The notes under the pieces are model-generated. The model did no database searches, was not told the DNA's origin, and saw only the letters and a program-made list of their open reading frames with translations. A stretch of 64,000 bases of DNA, from assembly GCA_029260215.1 (NCBI GenBank), contig JAJDDQ010000064.1, positions 35,053-99,052 of the forward strand, in the 5' to 3' direction. Positions 42,970-51,425 of the stretch are shown one piece after another (position 1 is the stretch's first letter; each line of letters begins with the position of its first letter). Source of the DNA: Phycisphaerae bacterium. Lineage in GTDB: Bacteria; Planctomycetota; Phycisphaerae; UBA1845. The position numbers were made by a program, and so were the translations under genes.

Positions 42970-44817
42970 TCAGCGAATGACGAACTCAAACGGCAGCATG
43001 GTGATCACACCTTCCTTGTGGATCAGTTCCAGCCGGGTGAGGGCCTGGGTCAGCGCCGCCGCCCGTGCGGGCTCCATTTGCCGGAGCAGGGGCAGAACCA
43101 TATCCATCAAAGCTGATTGCCGACTGAACAATGTCGTTTGCGTGCGTACGGTCAGGTCTGTGGGTCTTTTGCCTTCGCCGGACAATTCCTGAAAAATCGT
43201 CTGGAAGAAATCCTTCGGCTCGGGCACGACGCGTACGTCGTAGTCGCTGATTTTCGCCTGACGAGCCGCGAATTCGATGGCATCGTGAAAGCCGCCGATT
43301 TTGTCCACCAAACCGTTTTCGACGGCTTGCTTGCCGGTGAAAACACGTCCGCTGGCCAGCTTGTCAATTGGCTTGCTCAGCTTGTCGCCACGGCAGGCGG
43401 TGACGTGGCCTTTGAAAATGTCGTAAATTTCGCTCATCCAATCGTGGATTTTGGTTCGCTGACGCTCGCTGAAGGGTTCGAGCGTGTTCATGATGTCGGC
43501 GTTCGCACCGCGTGCATGCGGTACCCAATCCACACCGAGCTTGTTCCACAGACCGGCGGTAACGATCTTTCCACCGACCACGCCAATGGAACCGGTGATC
43601 GTGGTCTCGTCCGCGAAGATCATATCCGCGCCCATAGCCACGTAGTACCCGCCGCTGGCTGCGACGTTCCCCATCGACACGATGAGCGGCTTCTTAGCTT
43701 GAACCTTCTTTGCGGCGCGGAGGATAATCTCGCTGGCCAAGGCAGAGCCGCCGGGCGAGTTGACGCGGAGGACGACGGCTTTGATCGATTTGTCGGTCTC
43801 AGCCTCACGCAGGGCGCGTTCAATATCGCCGCTGAACGCCCCGCTGGACCCACCAAAGGGCGACGGCTCACCAAAGCCGGTCACGATCGCACCGTCTACA
43901 TAGACAATGCCGACCGCCGGCGCTGAGTTCTTCTTTTTTCCACCGCCGAACATGTCACCGAAGATGGAGAACATGGCGAACGGGTTGGAGAAATCCATCT
44001 TGGGGCCGTCTTTTACGGCGTAGCGATTGTCGATTTCAACATCGTCGCCGTAGATGGCATTGATTTCGTCGATGAATTCGTCGCGATATTTCACCGAATC
44101 GATCAGCCCCAGCTCAAGCGCCTTCTCAGCCGAGTAGGGACCGTTGTCGATGATCTTGCGTACTTTGTCGGACGACATGCCGCGCGCGTCGGCGACCATG
44201 TCGACGATGCTGCCGTACAGGCCGTCGAGAAGCCAGTCGATGTTTTCCTGAGCGGCTTCACTGGGGCCGGAGCGGTAGAAAGTTTCGCCGGCGGACTTGT
44301 AGTCGCCGATGTGAACGATGTCCGCCTCGCACCCAATCTTGGTCAGCATGTGCTTGAGGTACATTCCCTCCGCGTAGAAACCGTTGAGCCAGACGTCGGC
44401 CGTCGGCACGATACTCAAGTCCGTCGCAGCCGATGCGAGCGCGTACAAACCGGTGTTCAGCGAATCAACGTGAACGAAGACGCGTTTGTCGATGGCTTTG
44501 AACTTCTTCAACTCGTCGCGCAGTTCCTCCAGTTGTGCAGACCCCAAGCCGATGCTCGACATGGTCAACACAATCGCTCGGACATCATCATCCTTGCGTG
44601 CTTTGGCCAGCCGTTCGAGCGTGCGTTTGAGCGACGGTGCCTTCCCGCCAGACAAGCCGAAGGGGTCTTCGCGAGGTGTTTCACTCATCGCACCTGAAAG
44701 ATGAAAATGAGCGATCTTTTTCCGCTCAGACTTGTCAAACTGCGCTGACGCAGCAATGGGGAACATAACAGCGACCGCCAACGCGACGGACCAACTTCTG
44801 ACGACAACTTTGGACAT
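42970..44817 (-). CDS. sppA: Signal peptide peptidase SppA, 67K type
   Basis: SppA is a membrane-bound serine peptidase that degrades cleaved signal peptides, using a Ser-Lys dyad. The general-base lysine is in GDYKSAGE (about residue 173) and the nucleophile serine in GNVAASGGYYVAMGAD (about 387), each in one of two related halves, as in the tandem 67K form. The length of 615 residues fits. An N-terminal signal or anchor (VALAVAVMFPIAASAQF) places it at the membrane. I use MSKVVVRSW at 44815-44817, which has GGAGG 8 bases upstream, in place of the ORF track start 8 codons earlier. It has its own terminator. Confidence 0.95.
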   Translation of the reverse strand: MSKVVVRSWSVALAVAVMFPIAASAQFDKSERKKIAHFHLSGAMSETPREDPFGLSGGKAPSLKRTLERLAKARKDDDVRAIVLTMSSIGLGSAQLEELRDELKKFKAIDKRVFVHVDSLNTGLYALASAATDLSIVPTADVWLNGFYAEGMYLKHMLTKIGCEADIVHIGDYKSAGETFYRSGPSEAAQENIDWLLDGLYGSIVDMVADARGMSSDKVRKIIDNGPYSAEKALELGLIDSVKYRDEFIDEINAIYGDDVEIDNRYAVKDGPKMDFSNPFAMFSIFGDMFGGGKKKNSAPAVGIVYVDGAIVTGFGEPSPFGGSSGAFSGDIERALREAETDKSIKAVVLRVNSPGGSALASEIILRAAKKVQAKKPLIVSMGNVAASGGYYVAMGADMIFADETTITGSIGVVGGKIVTAGLWNKLGVDWVPHARGANADIMNTLEPFSERQRTKIHDWMSEIYDIFKGHVTACRGDKLSKPIDKLASGRVFTGKQAVENGLVDKIGGFHDAIEFAARQAKISDYDVRVVPEPKDFFQTIFQELSGEGKRPTDLTVRTQTTLFSRQSALMDMVLPLLRQMEPARAAALTQALTRLELIHKEGVITMLPFEFVIR

Positions 44818-45075
44818 TTGGGAACCTCCGAATTCTCGCAAGCAAATCTAAGCGACCACGCTATTCCGAATACCAGTCTACATCGTCATCGGCTCGTCGT
44901 CGCCCATTCGCACGGTATTCGACAAGACCGGACAGGTATGTGCCTGCCGCGACGAAAAGGGACGATTTCAGAGGATCATTGCAATCGGACACCTGATCGC
45001 GCTACAATCGTCCGAAAGTACCTTCGATGTCGCGGTGGCTTGCGGCCTTCGATCGTCGGCGCGGAGAAATGACAA

Positions 45076-48000
45076 ATGCATCGTCTTGCTGGGCTTGCAC
45101 TCACAGCAGCCACCGTCGTTTGGGTATCCCCTGTCCGGGGCGTCCCGAACGTTCAGGCGGAGGGCTTGGATTCTATTTTTACGGTCAGTTCCCACCCGGG
45201 CGAGAGCCTGGTGGTCAAAAGCGATCTCAATCGCCTGCGACGGTATACCGGTGGCGAGAAGCCTCGCGTGGCGGGATTCCCGCTTTCGCGCGACGTTTCG
45301 GTCGATCTGGAGTTGCAGCGTTTGCGCGTGGCTGCCCCCAACGCCCGATTCGTTCTCGGCAGGCGGAATGGGCCTGACGTTGCGATTGAATACAACCCCG
45401 ATCGCGTGGTGATGTTCAGGGGTAAGGTCTCGGGAGAGGCGGACTCGAGCGTCTTCGTCGCGTTCGGTCCCGACTTTGCTACAGGACGCATCAAGACTTC
45501 AGCCAATGGTGGAACGTACCAGATTTCCAATTCGTTGCTGGGCGGTGCGAAGCTGCCTTCCGGTTCGTTCACGGTTTACGAGCCGACTGGTTCAGGTGTC
45601 GGGCAGCCGCCGGTCACGTTTTGCGGAACGGATACGTCGGGCGTGGTCATGCAGGAAGGGCCTCTCATCGTCGGCGATTCCGTACCGTCGAAATTGAAAC
45701 ACATCGAAATCGCGATCGATTCGGACTACGAGTATTTCGAGCTGTTCGGGAATCTCGAATCGGCGCTCGATTACACGCTCGCGCTCTACGGCGTGATGAG
45801 CGATATCTACATACGCGATGTGAACGCGCGTCTCGAACTGGTATTCATACGATTGTGGGATAATGCGGACGACCTCTTCAACGAGCCGGACCCGTTCTCG
45901 CCGTTTCGAAGCCAATGGAGTGCCAACATGGACAACGTCGATCGCGACGTGGCCCAACTGCTCACCGGGCGACGAAATCTGCCCTACGGCGGCGTGGCGC
46001 AACTCAACGGCCTGTGTACCAACCGCGCATACTCTGTCGCGGGTTACCTGCTCGGCTCGTTTCCCAGCCCGGATCGCCCGAGCCACGCGCACTGGGACAT
46101 CATCGTCACCGCGCACGAGTTAGGCCACAATTGCAATACGACGCACACGCACAGCTACTTTCCACAGATCGACAATTGCGCCGGCGGTGAAATCACGCGC
46201 AGCTCGATCATGAGTTACTGCCACCTGAATCCGGGTGGGAACGGAAACGTGGATCTGCGTTTTCATGCTCGCGTGCAAACTGTGATGCAGTCGTACATCA
46301 ACGGTGCCGCCTGCGTGGATGTCGATTGCAATCAGAACAGCATTCTCGACACCCTGGATATACTCAATCTCAGCAGCGCCGATGAGAACGACAACAACAT
46401 TCCCGACGAATGCGAGGACTGCAACGATAACGGCCTCATTGACATCGAAGAAATTCTGGCTGCCGGCATATTGGACGTGGATTTCAACGGTGTGCCCGAT
46501 AGTTGCCAAGCCGACTGCAACAGCAACGGTCGGCCTGATGCTACAGATGTCATGCTCGGATTCAGCCCGGACGTTGAGGGCAATCTCGTGCCCGATGAGT
46601 GCGCCCCCGATTGCGACGGCAATGGTGTTGGAGATTATTTCGAGATTCTGGACGACATGTCGCGAGACATCGACCGCAACGCCGTTCTTGACACCTGCCA
46701 GGACTGCGACGGCGACGGCTTGAACGATTTCGATACGCTGAACGGTCGGGGCAACATCTGGATCGCGGGCTTTTTCCGCATCGCCGAGTTTCACGGCGCG
46801 AGTGGTGTTCTCGTTAGATCGAGCGCTTCTGGCCAACTGAATTTTTCGAGTCGGATGCTGATCGATGGAACAGGGCGTGTACTCGTGGGCGATAGCATCG
46901 GCGGGCAGGGTCGCATCGCGGCGTTTGATCGCGACGGCCAACCGCTGAGCGATTTAGTCCCAACGAGCACGAGCGATCTCGGGCTGCCGGGGGGCATCAT
47001 CTTCGGACCTGGCGGGCACATCCTCATCGTCGATTCATCGACAAATCGTGTGCTCGAATTCGACAGCGAGACCGGTGCATTTCGGCGGGTGGTGGTCGCT
47101 TCGGGCGCGGGTGGACTGTTCACCGCACGCGACCTCGCAATCAGCCCAGCCGGTGAAATCCTCGTGACGAATCAGCTTTCCAGCCGAATCAGGCGATACG
47201 ATTTCGAATCCGGGGCGTACCTGGGCGAATTCTTCGCTCCGGGAACGCGCCAGCCGCTGCGCATCGACGGCGGCATGGTCTTCAAACCCGACGGCAACCT
47301 TTTGGTAGCCAGCAATGGTGATCGCGCAATCCTCGAATACCACGGGCAAAGCGGGGAGTTTCTTCGCGTGTTTACGCGCAGCGGCGGTGGCGGCGGGTTC
47401 TGGGAGCTGAATAATCCCAATGCAATTCGTATCGGCCCGGACGGGAATGTCTACGTTCTCGATTCTGGCGGCAACCTGCTACTGCAGAAATATGACGTCC
47501 GTACGGGGTTCTTCCTTCGCTCCTATTTCATCCTGCCGCAAGGCAACGTGTTTTCACCAAACGGGTTCGACTTCATGCCCGACGAGATCGATATCGATTG
47601 CAACCTGAACTTCCTCCAGGATGATTGTGACATCGCCTCGGGACTGTCGCGCGACATCAACAATAATTCGAGGCCGGACGAGTGCGAAACGCTCGGCGAC
47701 AACGACAACGACGGTGACATCGATCTCGACGACTACGTCGCGTTCAGGAACTGCGTCGGCGGACCGGGTCAGAGCGTCTCACCCGAATGCACCGAGGCTG
47801 ACATCGACAACGACAATGACGTGGACTTGATCGACTTTGGCCTGTTCGCGACGACGTTCACCGGAAGCTGCTCTATCGATTTTGTCATACAGCCGGACGA
47901 CGCGACCGTCTGCTTCGGCGACTCCGCAACAATGTCGGTTGAAGTGAATACAGCCAACGCATCCATTCAGTGGTTTCACGATGGTCAGCTCGTCGCGGGT

Positions 48001-48645
48001 GCGAACGGGCCGACGCTCCTGGTCGAGCCGGTCACGGCGCTCGCGATGGGCCGATACAGTGCGACAGCATCGACATCGTGCCGTTCCGTACAATCGTCGA
48101 CGGCTGAGCTGCTTCTGTTCACGCCTCCGACCATTACGACGCAACCGCTGAACGAAACGACCTGTCTCGGCGGCAGCGCTTCATTCACAGCGGCAGCGGC
48201 CGGTCACGGGCCATTCCAGTATCAGTGGCGACTCGACGGTGCGGACATACCGGGGGCAACCGCGCCCACGCTCATGATCGCAAACGTCCTTGCCGGGAAT
48301 ATCGGATTCTACAGTTGCCGCACTACCGATGCCTGCGGACTCAGTACAACGTCCAACGCAGCAGAGTTGGTTAGCGAGGAGGCAGCCTTCTACCTTCAAC
48401 CGACCGACGAGAGCCTCTGCCTCGGCGAATTGCTGTTCCTGGTCGCCAGCGCGAATGGATCCGATGCCTATCAATGGTTCAAAGACGGCGAACCGATCGC
48501 AGGCGCCACGTCGTTCTTCATCGTAACCGAGAACGTGACCGAAGAGGCTGCCGGCGTCTATTGGGTCGTGGCATCGAACGAGTGCAATGACACCGTGTCC
48601 GAAACGGCGGAGGTCGAAATCGTTACGTGTCCGGGCAGCCCTTAG
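45076..48645 (+). CDS. Large secreted reprolysin-like (M12B) protease with calcium repeats and Ig domains
   Basis: This 1189-residue secreted protein has a signal peptide near 1-25. A metzincin core has the zinc motif HELGHNCNTTHTH near 346-358 and the Met-turn SIMSYCH near 376, as in reprolysin/M12B peptidases. It then carries a run of DCNxNGxxD calcium-loop repeats (DCNQNSILDTLDILN, DCNDNGLIDIEEI, DCNSNGRPDATDV, DCDGNGVGDYFEI, DCDGDGLNDFD), an NHL/SMP-30-like propeller region (about 560-840), a dockerin-like pair (DNDGDIDLDDYVAF, IDNDNDVDLIDFGLF) and two to three Ig-like domains (CLGGSASFTAAAAGHGPFQYQWRLDG). It probably digests extracellular protein. Its 3' end overlaps the next, convergent gene by 23 bases. 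Confidence 0.88.
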   Translation: MHRLAGLALTAATVVWVSPVRGVPNVQAEGLDSIFTVSSHPGESLVVKSDLNRLRRYTGGEKPRVAGFPLSRDVSVDLELQRLRVAAPNARFVLGRRNGPDVAIEYNPDRVVMFRGKVSGEADSSVFVAFGPDFATGRIKTSANGGTYQISNSLLGGAKLPSGSFTVYEPTGSGVGQPPVTFCGTDTSGVVMQEGPLIVGDSVPSKLKHIEIAIDSDYEYFELFGNLESALDYTLALYGVMSDIYIRDVNARLELVFIRLWDNADDLFNEPDPFSPFRSQWSANMDNVDRDVAQLLTGRRNLPYGGVAQLNGLCTNRAYSVAGYLLGSFPSPDRPSHAHWDIIVTAHELGHNCNTTHTHSYFPQIDNCAGGEITRSSIMSYCHLNPGGNGNVDLRFHARVQTVMQSYINGAACVDVDCNQNSILDTLDILNLSSADENDNNIPDECEDCNDNGLIDIEEILAAGILDVDFNGVPDSCQADCNSNGRPDATDVMLGFSPDVEGNLVPDECAPDCDGNGVGDYFEILDDMSRDIDRNAVLDTCQDCDGDGLNDFDTLNGRGNIWIAGFFRIAEFHGASGVLVRSSASGQLNFSSRMLIDGTGRVLVGDSIGGQGRIAAFDRDGQPLSDLVPTSTSDLGLPGGIIFGPGGHILIVDSSTNRVLEFDSETGAFRRVVVASGAGGLFTARDLAISPAGEILVTNQLSSRIRRYDFESGAYLGEFFAPGTRQPLRIDGGMVFKPDGNLLVASNGDRAILEYHGQSGEFLRVFTRSGGGGGFWELNNPNAIRIGPDGNVYVLDSGGNLLLQKYDVRTGFFLRSYFILPQGNVFSPNGFDFMPDEIDIDCNLNFLQDDCDIASGLSRDINNNSRPDECETLGDNDNDGDIDLDDYVAFRNCVGGPGQSVSPECTEADIDNDNDVDLIDFGLFATTFTGSCSIDFVIQPDDATVCFGDSATMSVEVNTANASIQWFHDGQLVAGANGPTLLVEPVTALAMGRYSATASTSCRSVQSSTAELLLFTPPTITTQPLNETTCLGGSASFTAAAAGHGPFQYQWRLDGADIPGATAPTLMIANVLAGNIGFYSCRTTDACGLSTTSNAAELVSEEAAFYLQPTDESLCLGELLFLVASANGSDAYQWFKDGEPIAGATSFFIVTENVTEEAAGVYWVVASNECNDTVSETAEVEIVTCPGSP

Positions 48646-49453
48646 AACGGCGCGCGGCACCACGGCCCAGTGCGTACAACGCAATCGCACCAGTCAGCAT
48701 GACCGCGGCCGCGGCACGTTGAAAAACCTCGACCGCAGCGAAACGAGGCGGCACCGTCGTCCATTGTCGAAGCAGGACCAAGCCAACGATCATAATTGCA
48801 AGGCAACCGAGAGACTTGAAACGCCCCATGCCCATGCGCAAAGTCAGCAGCCAGTAGGCCGCGATGACAATAATCTCCCGACCCAGCGGAAACACGGACA
48901 AGCCAAAGGCGAACGCGCGCGGCAGACGAAACAGATTCCTCCACGCGATGCGGACTTCCTCGCCTTTCGTTTCGATGATTTTCGGCGAGCGGCCGGGCGA
49001 CATCGTCTCGCCTTGATCGGTGCGCACCCACACGTGCGTACCATCGGTCACAAGATCCGCCTGAAAACCGAAACCGCGCAACATGGAGGCCGCCACCACA
49101 GCCCGACCGTCGCAATCTTCCCGGCCCGCAAGAATCGTCTCATCGACGGAGGGCATGTAGTCCGCAACGCCCCATGTGTCCCAATCCCAGGCGTAGGGCA
49201 CTTTTCGATAGACAAATGTCTCGACCAGCTTCAACGCATCCGGGCCGGCGTCTGCTTGTTTCATGCTCGGGCGCAGTTCCGCCATCCACGGTCGCAGCAA
49301 GACAGCCTCGGGATCGATCAAGTCGTTCGGCGCTCGCCAGTGTTGAATGTTCCACCACAAATAACGCGGATCAGGGTAACAAACCAACAACACAACGATC
49401 GCCATCAACGCGATCTTGATCGGTACCCGCCGCGTCCAATGGCTGTCCTGCAT
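48623..49453 (-). CDS. Membrane protein with transglutaminase-like domain
   Basis: The protein (about 276 residues) has a first membrane helix (IKIALMAIVVLLVCY), a transglutaminase-like domain with GREDCDGRAVVAASMLRG (Cys) and DLVTDGTHVWV (His), and three C-terminal hydrophobic segments (IIVIAAYWLLTL, LGCLAIMIVGLVLL, AAAVMLTGAIALYALG). Such membrane transglutaminase-like proteins are common, and their substrates are mostly unknown. The ATG at 49451-49453 (MQDSHWTRRV) is one choice; a TTG about 7 codons earlier follows a strong GGGGAGG and is equally possible. The ORF track start (49621) is too far out. Confidence 0.75.
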   Translation of the reverse strand: MQDSHWTRRVPIKIALMAIVVLLVCYPDPRYLWWNIQHWRAPNDLIDPEAVLLRPWMAELRPSMKQADAGPDALKLVETFVYRKVPYAWDWDTWGVADYMPSVDETILAGREDCDGRAVVAASMLRGFGFQADLVTDGTHVWVRTDQGETMSPGRSPKIIETKGEEVRIAWRNLFRLPRAFAFGLSVFPLGREIIVIAAYWLLTLRMGMGRFKSLGCLAIMIVGLVLLRQWTTVPPRFAAVEVFQRAAAAVMLTGAIALYALGRGAARRSKGCPDT

Positions 49454-49988
49454 GGTCCGCCAATATCGAAACAACAAGAACACCTCCCCAAGTGAATATG
49501 CAATCTGCTTTCGTCCCGGTGGCAGCGAGCGCCCGCACGCACGATAATCCCCGGCATGCACGAACCCAAGCTGACACTCGAAACGCTCGCGGACACTTGT
49601 GTATCCCATTCCGGGTGCCACGGTCTGACGCAGTCAGGCCGTGGCGTTTCACGACCCTCACGGCCTGCACTACAAATCGCCTCCCGCTTGGGATACACCC
49701 CACTGTTGCGGGTGCATGACACTTCCGGCGGGGCGATTGCAGCCCATCAGAACCGCGACACTGAACGCGCCCAATGCGGAAGCGTGAAGGGAGCGGCCGG
49801 ATAATAAACAGCGCCAAGCACCACTCCCCTACCCCGATACGAGATTTGAGAGTCCGCTGAAACTGTCATGTACCTTGCCGTTGCCTCTGACAGGTTCTCA
49901 GCTTGATTGTTTCACACCGGCTCGATAGGATGCCGCGCGAACAGAGTAACCCAATCAATCAATTCGTGCGAAGGAAAGATTCAATACC
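49454..49988. other. Divergent intergenic region, transglutaminase-like / CHRD genes
   Basis: About 535 bases with no convincing gene. The short ORFs here lack ribosome binding sites. The CHRD promoter is listed separately; the other promoter was not located. Confidence 0.45.
49903..49931 (+). promoter_or_regulatory. Probable sigma-70 promoter of CHRD lipoprotein gene
   Basis: TTGATT at 49903-49908 and TAGGAT at 49926-49931 are 17 bases apart, 58 bases before the ATG at 49989. Each box differs from consensus at one or two positions. It is a fair candidate by spacing. Confidence 0.45.
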
Positions 49989-50522
49989 ATGCGTACCGTA
50001 TTTACAACCTCATGCGTGATCCTGGCCTGCTACCTCTCGGGCTGCATCGGCGTCCCCGGCGATATGAACGACAACGCGATGAACGACAACGGTGCGAATG
50101 ACAACGGCGATGCACGGCCGACAACGTTCGCAGCCACGCTGACCGGCGGAGCACAGGTGCCGGCCATCGAGTCGGACGCGAGCGGATCAGCCACATTCGA
50201 CGTCGACGAGACCACCGGCATCATCAGCTACCGCATCGACGTTGCCAACGGAACGGGCATCGTGCAAGCCCACATCCACATCGGCGCAAGCGATGAGAAC
50301 GGCCCTGTCGTCGCGTTCCTGTTCGGAGCGGCCGACCCCGCTGTCGATGTCGATGGCGAACTGATCGAAGGCTCGCTGACAGCCGATGACTTGATCAATG
50401 ATCTCGACGGCGCACCGCTCAGCGATCTGGTGGACGCCCTCATCGCGGGCAACGCTTACGTCAACGTGCATAGCGAAGCCAACGCTTCCGGCGAAGTACG
50501 CGGACAAATCGCAGCCAACTAA
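49989..50522 (+). CDS. CHRD-domain lipoprotein
   Basis: This 177-residue protein has a lipoprotein signal (ILACYLSGC lipobox), an Asn/Asp-rich linker with repeated NDN triplets (DMNDNAMNDNGANDNGD), and a CHRD domain (FAATLTGGAQVPAIESDASGSATFDVDETTG ... AHIHIGASDENGPVVAFLF ... YVNVHSEANASGEVRGQI). CHRD domains were named from chordin and are common in secreted bacterial proteins of unknown function. It should sit in the envelope. It is followed 23 bases later by the uracil-DNA glycosylase gene, and the two could share a transcript without sharing a function. Confidence 0.92.
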   Translation: MRTVFTTSCVILACYLSGCIGVPGDMNDNAMNDNGANDNGDARPTTFAATLTGGAQVPAIESDASGSATFDVDETTGIISYRIDVANGTGIVQAHIHIGASDENGPVVAFLFGAADPAVDVDGELIEGSLTADDLINDLDGAPLSDLVDALIAGNAYVNVHSEANASGEVRGQIAAN

Positions 50523-50545
50523 AACAAAGAACGCGCCCAACACCG

Positions 50546-51256
50546 ATGAATCTGAAGCGCGTCGCGCGTGAGTTGGTCAAGGAACTGGCTGCGCTGGAAT
50601 TCCAGCAGCCTGTCACGCACGTGTACAACCCGCTCGTCTACGCGCGGAAGCCCTACGAAAAATACATCGACCTCTATGGTCAGGGCACGGGGCGGGCGAT
50701 CCTGTTCGGGATGAATCCGGGGCCTTGGGGCATGGCCCAGACCGGCGTACCCTTTGGCGAGGTCGAACACGTTCGGGATTGGCTGGGTGTTTGCGAAAAA
50801 GTCGGCAAGCCCGATTGCGAACACATCAAACGGCCCGTCCTCGGATTCGACTGCCCGCGCAGCGAAGTGAGCGGCCGGCGCGTCTGGAGCTGGGCGCGGG
50901 AATCGTTCAAAACGCCCAGCCGGTTCTTCGCAAAGTTCTTCGTCGCGAATTACTGCCCGCTCGCGTTCTTGGAATCGACGGGCCGAAACCGCACGCCGGA
51001 CAAGCTGCCAGCCGCCGAGCGCGAGCCGCTTTTTGCATGCTGCGACCGGGCGATGCAGCGCACGGTGGAAACGCTCGAACCGTCCTGCATCGTCGGCATC
51101 GGTGCGTTCGCCGAGTCGCGCGCCCGGGCAGTCGTCGGGCAATGGGACATCCCCATCCACCGCATCCTCCACCCCAGCCCCGCCAGCCCAGCCGCCAACA
51201 AGGGATGGGCCGCGGCTGCAACCAAACAGTTGCAAGAAGCCGGCATTCTCACGTGA
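50546..51256 (+). CDS. SMUG1-type uracil-DNA glycosylase
   Basis: SMUG1 excises uracil and oxidised pyrimidines such as 5-hydroxymethyluracil from DNA. The family motifs are present: the catalytic loop FGMNPGPWGMAQTGVPFGEV (about 51-70) and the HPSPASPAANKGW loop near 210-222, which inserts into the DNA. The length of 236 residues fits. This family is better known in animals and occurs in few bacteria, so it is unusual. The region VNxxPL-like NYCPLAFLE is also present. It lies between the CHRD and GCS2-CBS genes. Confidence 0.93.
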   Translation: MNLKRVARELVKELAALEFQQPVTHVYNPLVYARKPYEKYIDLYGQGTGRAILFGMNPGPWGMAQTGVPFGEVEHVRDWLGVCEKVGKPDCEHIKRPVLGFDCPRSEVSGRRVWSWARESFKTPSRFFAKFFVANYCPLAFLESTGRNRTPDKLPAAEREPLFACCDRAMQRTVETLEPSCIVGIGAFAESRARAVVGQWDIPIHRILHPSPASPAANKGWAAAATKQLQEAGILT

Positions 51257-51425
51257 GACAAGAAGCTCGCGTGAGCGCAGACTCATCTCAACATCGACAC
51301 GGCAGTCAATCCACGGTCCGCGCGTGGGCAATCCTCAACATTCCACGGATTCCGTATTTTGAACTTCAACGACACGTGCGCTGCGGTATACTCGGGGTTT
51401 GGATTTCGATCCACGGGAGCTACAC

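Noticed and set aside
42476-43192. 238-aa plus-strand ORF
   Set aside because: No ribosome binding site, Arg/Pro-rich, passes through a terminator hairpin and then antisense to sppA.
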